38,069 bases of DNA, taken from NCBI GenBank assembly GCA_903835005.1, contig CAILLK010000147.1:1-38069 (forward strand), read 5' to 3'. The position numbers were made by a program, and so were the translations under genes. Under the pieces are notes generated by a model that saw only the letters and a program-made list of their open reading frames with translations, was not told the DNA's origin and ran no database searches. The first letter of the stretch is position 1, and every line of letters begins with the position of its first letter. Source of the stretch: an uncultured Bacteroidota bacterium (GTDB lineage Bacteria > Bacteroidota > Bacteroidia > Chitinophagales > Chitinophagaceae). This document shows positions 33,708 to 38,069 of the stretch, piece after piece.

Positions 33708-35674
33708 ATAAAACCTGCTCAGCTTTATTATTAGCCATATTGTCCCTGGCATTTTACAGGGCAGATGGTTCTCATATTGTGGGCGGGGAGGTAACTTATC
33801 AATTTCTGTACGATAGTGTAGGTTCTGGTACACATCTGAACTACTATATGTACAAGGTTAATGTTATTATTTATGAAGATTGCCTGAACGGGCAACCTTT
33901 GGCCATACAACAGGACAATCCGGCCTGGATAGCAGTATACTACGGAAGTGGTGCCCTGTTTGAGATGGATACCGGCGATAATCCGGGTGGCAAAGGTATC
34001 CAGTACGCTTCTTCAATTCAGGTGCCAGCTAATTTCAGTAATGCCTGTGTTACCAAGATCCCGGCTACCTGCCTGCTGAAGAAGACATTTACGAAAATAT
34101 ATGCATTGCCGGCAAGCGCCACCGGATATGTAGTGTCCTATCAGCGTTGCTGCCGCAATGGCGCTACCGTGAATATAGTCGATCCATCGAATAACGGGGC
34201 AACCTATTTCTGTACCATTCCACCTACGCCATTGAGGAATAACAGTGCAATATTCAAGAATTATCCGCCCCAGATAATCTGCCTGGACAATCCGTTGTAT
34301 TATGATCATTCAGCTACCGATGCTGATGGCGACTCCCTGAGTTATGAATTCTGCCCGGCTTGCACCGGCGCAGACCAGACGGATATCAAACCCCCGCCTG
34401 CCGCCCCCGATCAGCCGCCGCCATTGTATTACGACAGTGTTGTTTATCTGTCCGGTTTCAGCTCAAAAAGCCCCGTTACCAGCTATCCTGAGCTTCAGAT
34501 TGACCCTGTAACCGGATTAATTACCGGAACGCCCAACCGTGTGGGCAGGTACCTGGTAACCGTTTGCTGCCATGAGTGGCGGGATGGTATATTGATCAAT
34601 ACCCTGAAAAGAGAATTCCAGTTTGTAGTTACCCCATGTACCAAGGTGGTAGTGGCAGACATGCCCCAATATTCCTCCGACCCGAATACTTACATTGTAG
34701 ACTGCGAAGATTATACTGTTAAATTTCAAAATACCAGTTCGGGAGGGTTTAGCTATCATTGGATTTTTGGCGTACCGGGCGCTCCGCAGGATTCGTCGGA
34801 TCAATTTGAACCCACTTTTACTTATCCGGATACAGGCACGTTTACAGTTGAATTATTGGTTAATCCCCATTCCACCTGCCCCGACAGCATTTCCCGGTTT
34901 GTTAAAATCTATCCCAAATTCCGTGCTGCATTTGCCGACAGTGGCATTCAATGCCTTGGTGCGCCTGTATTCTTTAAGGATTTATCTTCGTCAACGCTGA
35001 AGCCTATAGTTTCGTGGAACTGGCTTTTTGGCGATGGTACCACTTCACAGGTCGAGAACCCCGAGCATACCTACGAGGCACCCGGGCTGTATAATGTAGC
35101 GTTGATTTCTGAAAATATCCGGTCCTGTATAGATACTGCAGTATCGCAGGTGGTAATAGATAATTTCAGCCCGTTTGCCGGCAATGATACCGCCATAGTA
35201 AAAGGTGAAAGTATATTGTTCAATGCCACCGGTGGAGTTAGTTTTAACTGGTCGCCACCCTTCAATCTCTCTGATCCCAACATTTACAATCCAGTTGGTA
35301 ATTATCCGGATACGGGACATTTTACGTATTATGTTCATGTAATCAATGCATATGGATGTGCCGGTATTGACTCTATAAAGGTGGATGTGGTGAACCAGGC
35401 TGATTTTGTGGTTCCATCGGCCTTTACACCCAACGGAGACGGACTGAATGATGTTTTCAGGCCACTTGCAGTGGGATACAAAAATTTAAATTACTTCAGG
35501 ATTTTTAACCGGTGGGGGCAGGAAGTCTATTATACTGCCACACTTGAGGTGGGGTGGGATGGAACCTACAAAAACAAAGAGGCTGAGATGGGTACCTATT
35601 TCTGGGAAATCAGTTTTAACGACAGATTCGGGAAAAAAGGCTTTATGAAAGGAGATGTTGTTTTGATCCGGTGA
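33704..35674 (+). CDS. Secreted PKD-domain protein with CHU_C sorting domain (paralogue 1)
   Basis: The 656-residue protein has a signal peptide (about 1-22, ending FYRADG). A Cys-containing N-terminal region opens SHIVGGEVTYQF, and a cadherin-like phrase YDHSATDADGDSLSYEF follows. Two PKD domains come next (FTYPDTGTFTVELLVNP; SWNWLFGDGTTSQVENPEHT), then the C-terminal gliding-motility-associated CHU_C domain (FTPNGDGLNDVFRP through GDVVLIR). This C-terminus directs export by the type IX system with type B sorting, so the protein should end up at the cell surface or outside. Adhesin or structural roles are likely. Its start overlaps the hydrolase stop by 4 bp. Confidence 0.9.
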   Translation: MNKTCSALLLAILSLAFYRADGSHIVGGEVTYQFLYDSVGSGTHLNYYMYKVNVIIYEDCLNGQPLAIQQDNPAWIAVYYGSGALFEMDTGDNPGGKGIQYASSIQVPANFSNACVTKIPATCLLKKTFTKIYALPASATGYVVSYQRCCRNGATVNIVDPSNNGATYFCTIPPTPLRNNSAIFKNYPPQIICLDNPLYYDHSATDADGDSLSYEFCPACTGADQTDIKPPPAAPDQPPPLYYDSVVYLSGFSSKSPVTSYPELQIDPVTGLITGTPNRVGRYLVTVCCHEWRDGILINTLKREFQFVVTPCTKVVVADMPQYSSDPNTYIVDCEDYTVKFQNTSSGGFSYHWIFGVPGAPQDSSDQFEPTFTYPDTGTFTVELLVNPHSTCPDSISRFVKIYPKFRAAFADSGIQCLGAPVFFKDLSSSTLKPIVSWNWLFGDGTTSQVENPEHTYEAPGLYNVALISENIRSCIDTAVSQVVIDNFSPFAGNDTAIVKGESILFNATGGVSFNWSPPFNLSDPNIYNPVGNYPDTGHFTYYVHVINAYGCAGIDSIKVDVVNQADFVVPSAFTPNGDGLNDVFRPLAVGYKNLNYFRIFNRWGQEVYYTATLEVGWDGTYKNKEAEMGTYFWEISFNDRFGKKGFMKGDVVLIR

Positions 35675-35678
35675 GCAA

Positions 35679-35686
35679 TACATTTG
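35679..35686 (+). promoter_or_regulatory. Candidate -7 element (TACATTTG) for the second CHU_C gene
   Basis: It is an exact TAnnTTTG match 5 bases after the stop of paralogue 1. It gives a leader of about 29 bases, so the second paralogue may be expressed on its own. Confidence 0.45.
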
Positions 35687-35721
35687 TAAATTTAAAGTGC
35701 TTATTATAATTTGGTTTTGGT

Positions 35722-37698
35722 ATGAATGCCCGGCTGGTTCTGTTTCTTTCTAAGGTATTTAGTTTATTTGTACTCTTTTCATTTTGCAGCCAGGAAATGA
35801 AGGCTTCTCACATTGTAGGTGGTGAAATGACCTATCAGCATCTTGGAGATACCGTAATAAGAGGAGTTATTTGCCAGAAGTACCAGGTAAACCTTTCGAT
35901 CTATGAGGATTGCATTACGGGTAGTCCTGGTGCCATACTGCAGGATAATCCTGCTTTCCTTGCCTTGTATATGGGGCCGGGTTTCGACTCGCTTGTTCAG
36001 GAAGACAGTGTTGGTTTTTCTTCAGCGCAATCAGTGCCAACAGGGTTTAGTAATGCCTGCGTAACCAATATACCCAAGACCTGTCTTATCAAGAAAACCT
36101 TCACCAAAATCTATTTTCTGCCTCCCAATGTCACCGGTTACCTGGTGAGTTACCAGCGGTGCTGCCGCAATCCGGATATTGGTAATATTGCAAATGCCTC
36201 CAGCACCGGCTCTACTTTTTTCTGCATAATACCGCCGCCGCCATTACTCAATAACAGTGCGGTATTCAAGTATTTTCCGCCGCAAATCATCTGCCTTGAC
36301 AATCCGCTGTTTTATGATCACAGCGCCACAGATACCGATGGTGACTCCCTGAGTTATGAATTCTGTACGTCCGTCAACTGCTGCACCGCCTGCTGCCCCA
36401 ATAATGTAAAACCATGGCCTCCCGGCCCACCTGATGTGGCTGCGCCCACTTATTATGATGCAGTCCAGTACCTGTCCGGATTCACCTCGGCTGATCCTAT
36501 AAATGGTTATCCTGTTATTCAGATAGACCCGGTAACCGGAATGATTACCGGCACACCCAATACCGTAGGGCGGTACCTGGTAACCGTATGCTGCCACGAA
36601 TGGAGGGATGGCATCATGATCAATACCATTAAGCGCGAATTTCAGTTTGTGGTTACGCCCTGTACTAAAGTGGTAGTAGCCGATATGCCCCAGTTCTCTA
36701 CCGACCCCAATACATATATTGTAGATTGCGCTGATTATACCGTTAATTTTCAGAACACCAGCAAGGGTGGATTTTCCTATCACTGGGATTTTGGCGTGCC
36801 CGGTGCGCCACAGGATACATCAGATCAGTTTGAGCCTACCTTTACCTATCCCGATACCGGTACTTTTACCGTTAAGCTGGTAGTAAATCCTCATTCCACC
36901 TGCCCAGACAGTATATTCCGGTTTGTAAAAGTATATCCCAAGTTCAGGGCCAATTATTCCGACAGCGGTGCCCAATGCCCGGGATCTCCGGTCTATTTCA
37001 AAGATTTATCCTCGTCCACACTTAAACCGATAACCTACTGGAAGTGGTATTTCGGAGATGGCGACAGTTCATTTGCCGAAAACCCTGTTTATACTTACAA
37101 AACCCCCGGCATCTATAATGTGGCGCTGATATCTGAAAACATCCGGTCGTGTATAGATACGTTTGTGTCGCAGGTGGTGATTGATAATTTTGTGCCCTTT
37201 GCCGGAGATGATACGGCCATTGTAAAAGGCGAAAGTATCCTGTTTAATGCCACTGGTGGCGTTAAGTTTACCTGGTCGCCACCCGCAAACCTCAGCGATA
37301 CCAGTATCTATAACCCTACAGGCTATTTTCCCGATACCGGCCATTTTACCTATTATGTGCATGTGGTAAGCGCCTATGGCTGCACCGGACTGGATTCTGT
37401 AAAAGTAGATGTGGTGAACCAGGCAGCTTTTGTTGTGCCCTCGGCCTTTACACCCAACGGAGATGGCAAAAACGATATTTTCAGGCCACTGGCAGTGGGA
37501 TACAAGAACCTGAATTATTTCAGGATTTTTAACCGCTGGGGCCAGGAAGTCTATTATTCTGCAACGCTTGAGGTGGGGTGGGATGGAACCTACAAAAACA
37601 AAGATGCCGAAATGGGTACCTACTTCTGGGAGATCAGTTTTAACGACCGTTTTGGCAAAAAGGGATTCATGAAAGGCGATGTAACGCTGATAAGGTAA
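35722..37698 (+). CDS. Secreted PKD-domain protein with CHU_C sorting domain (paralogue 2)
   Basis: The 658-residue protein has the same layout as the preceding gene: signal peptide, SHIVGGEMTYQHL region, DSLSYEF phrase, two PKD domains (FTYPDTGTFTVKLVVNP; WKWYFGDGDSSFAENPVYT) and a CHU_C domain ending GDVTLIR. The two are alike from about residue 30 to the end and nearly identical in the last 90 residues. The clearest difference is a Cys-rich insert NCCTACCPN (about 214-222) where paralogue 1 has PACTGADQTD. A local duplication is the simplest origin. It too should be exported by type IX secretion. Confidence 0.9.
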   Translation: MNARLVLFLSKVFSLFVLFSFCSQEMKASHIVGGEMTYQHLGDTVIRGVICQKYQVNLSIYEDCITGSPGAILQDNPAFLALYMGPGFDSLVQEDSVGFSSAQSVPTGFSNACVTNIPKTCLIKKTFTKIYFLPPNVTGYLVSYQRCCRNPDIGNIANASSTGSTFFCIIPPPPLLNNSAVFKYFPPQIICLDNPLFYDHSATDTDGDSLSYEFCTSVNCCTACCPNNVKPWPPGPPDVAAPTYYDAVQYLSGFTSADPINGYPVIQIDPVTGMITGTPNTVGRYLVTVCCHEWRDGIMINTIKREFQFVVTPCTKVVVADMPQFSTDPNTYIVDCADYTVNFQNTSKGGFSYHWDFGVPGAPQDTSDQFEPTFTYPDTGTFTVKLVVNPHSTCPDSIFRFVKVYPKFRANYSDSGAQCPGSPVYFKDLSSSTLKPITYWKWYFGDGDSSFAENPVYTYKTPGIYNVALISENIRSCIDTFVSQVVIDNFVPFAGDDTAIVKGESILFNATGGVKFTWSPPANLSDTSIYNPTGYFPDTGHFTYYVHVVSAYGCTGLDSVKVDVVNQAAFVVPSAFTPNGDGKNDIFRPLAVGYKNLNYFRIFNRWGQEVYYSATLEVGWDGTYKNKDAEMGTYFWEISFNDRFGKKGFMKGDVTLIR

Positions 37699-37772
37699 CA
37701 GCCGTTAAAAAGGGCGTCGAAGACTGCAAACGGGAGTAAGAATTATAAATATGCAGAATTGCGAAAAAAAAT

Positions 37773-37802
37773 TTTGTAGAAAGATTAAACTGTGTAATTT
37801 TG
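37773..37802 (+). promoter_or_regulatory. Promoter of the tRNA-Asn gene
   Basis: A -33 element TTTG (37773-37776) is followed 18 bases later by the -7 element TAATTTTG (37795-37802). This is the best match in the window to the Bacteroidota consensus TTTG-N19-TAnnTTTG. Transcription would begin about 12 bases before the tRNA. Confidence 0.7.
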
Positions 37803-37820
37803 CACTCCCAACCAACGAAT

Positions 37821-37894
37821 TCTTCCTTAGCTCAGTTGGTTAGAGCATCTGACTGTTAATCAGAGGGTCTCTGGTTCAAGTCCAGAAGGGAGAG
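37821..37894 (+). tRNA. tRNA-Asn (anticodon GTT)
   Basis: The 74-base cloverleaf folds fully. The acceptor is TCTTCCT with AGGGAGA (one G-U pair), the D arm GCTC/GAGC, the anticodon arm TCTGA-CTGTTAA-TCAGA with anticodon GTT, a five-base variable loop, and the T arm TCTGG-TTCAAGT-CCAGA, with discriminator G. CCA is not encoded. It is followed by a terminator and by tandem copies of its own 3' half. Confidence 0.96.
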
Positions 37895-37896
37895 CG

Positions 37897-37926
37897 AAAA
37901 GCCGTAGCGAAAGTTGCGGCTTTTTT
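37897..37926 (+). terminator. Terminator of tRNA-Asn
   Basis: The stem AAAAGCCGTAGC pairs with GTTGCGGCTTTT across a GAAA tetraloop (37909-37912) and runs into a T-tract (37921-37926). It starts three bases after the tRNA, so it is a good rho-independent terminator. Confidence 0.85.
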
Positions 37927-37988
37927 GTTTCAGGAAAGTGATCAGTGTTAATCAGAGGGTCTCTGGTTCAAGTCCAGAAGGGAGAGCG

Positions 37989-38018
37989 AAAAGCCATCAC
38001 GAAAGTGGTGGCTTTTTT
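37989..38018 (+). terminator. Second terminator in the tRNA-half array
   Basis: The stem AAAAGCCATCAC pairs with GTGGTGGCTTTT across the same GAAA loop (38001-38004), with a T-tract to 38018. Compared with the first hairpin the inner stem differs by two compensated pairs and one wobble-to-Watson-Crick change. Confidence 0.8.
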
Positions 38019-38069
38019 GTTTCAGGAAAGTGATCAGTGTTAATCAGAGGGTCTCTGGTTCAAGTCCAG

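Larger units (their letters stand above)
37854..38069 (+). repeat. 92-bp tandem array built on the 3' half of tRNA-Asn
   Basis: The sequence starting TGTTAATCAGAGGGTC, at the U before the anticodon, occurs at 37854 (in the real tRNA), 37946 and 38038, exactly 92 bases apart. Each unit holds the 41-base tRNA 3' half, a terminator hairpin and a constant spacer ending GGAAAGTGATCAG. The copies at 37946 and 38038 lack the 5' half of the tRNA and cannot fold as tRNAs. The array runs past the window edge, so the copy number is unknown. Confidence 0.95.

Noticed and set aside
37946..38069. Additional tRNA-Asn genes
   Set aside because: The downstream copies contain only the 3' half (from the anticodon loop) and lack acceptor and D-arm 5' strands.

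Overview
The window looks like chromosomal DNA of a member of the phylum Bacteroidota, most likely a gliding relative of the Chitinophagaceae or Sphingobacteriales. The evidence is gliding genes gldF and gldG, two proteins ending in a CHU_C (type B, type IX secretion) sorting domain, a Bacteroidota-type diheme succinate dehydrogenase, and many putative promoters with the -7 element TAnnTTTG. The family-level placement is inference.

Region 1 (1-8813) is an accessory, defence-like island read leftwards. It starts with two and a bit copies of a 212-bp tandem repeat (1-445). Next come a 2H phosphoesterase and a nucleotidyltransferase whose ends overlap by 4 bp, then a split type I restriction-modification locus: hsdM, hsdS and a Fic gene in one block, and hsdR in another. 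A 420-bp gap with a run of four hairpins separates the two blocks. The nucleotidyltransferase/2H phosphoesterase pair is the most plausible candidate for an undescribed nucleotide-handling module here.

Region 2 (9134-13848) is an arginine cluster read leftwards: an arginase-like ureohydrolase overlapping argS, followed by a biosynthetic arginine decarboxylase with its own putative promoter.

Region 3 (14113-20338) reads rightwards. It holds a 1293-residue secreted protein with about sixty 17-residue repeats and a self-cleaving phage-type S74 chaperone domain, a small coiled-coil membrane protein, and a TMTC-like membrane glycosyltransferase with TPRs.

Region 4 (20342-26775) reads leftwards: gldF-gldG-DUF4340, then exbB-exbD-M28 peptidase. 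The gap 26776-27570 contains a decayed RelE-type toxin-antitoxin pair.

Region 5 (27571-37698) reads rightwards. The succinate dehydrogenase operon sdhC-sdhA-sdhB is interrupted between sdhA and sdhB by a 440-bp cassette encoding an S23-like four-helix-bundle protein, bounded by 28-bp inverted repeats (26 of 28 identical). A DUF4105 protein, an alpha/beta hydrolase and two tandem PKD/CHU_C paralogues follow.

The window ends with a tRNA-Asn gene followed by a 92-bp tandem array. Each unit repeats the 3' half of the tRNA from the anticodon loop onward plus a terminator hairpin. The hairpin stems of the two complete units differ by compensatory base changes. The array runs off the window edge. 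It and the sdh cassette are the most striking non-genic structures seen.
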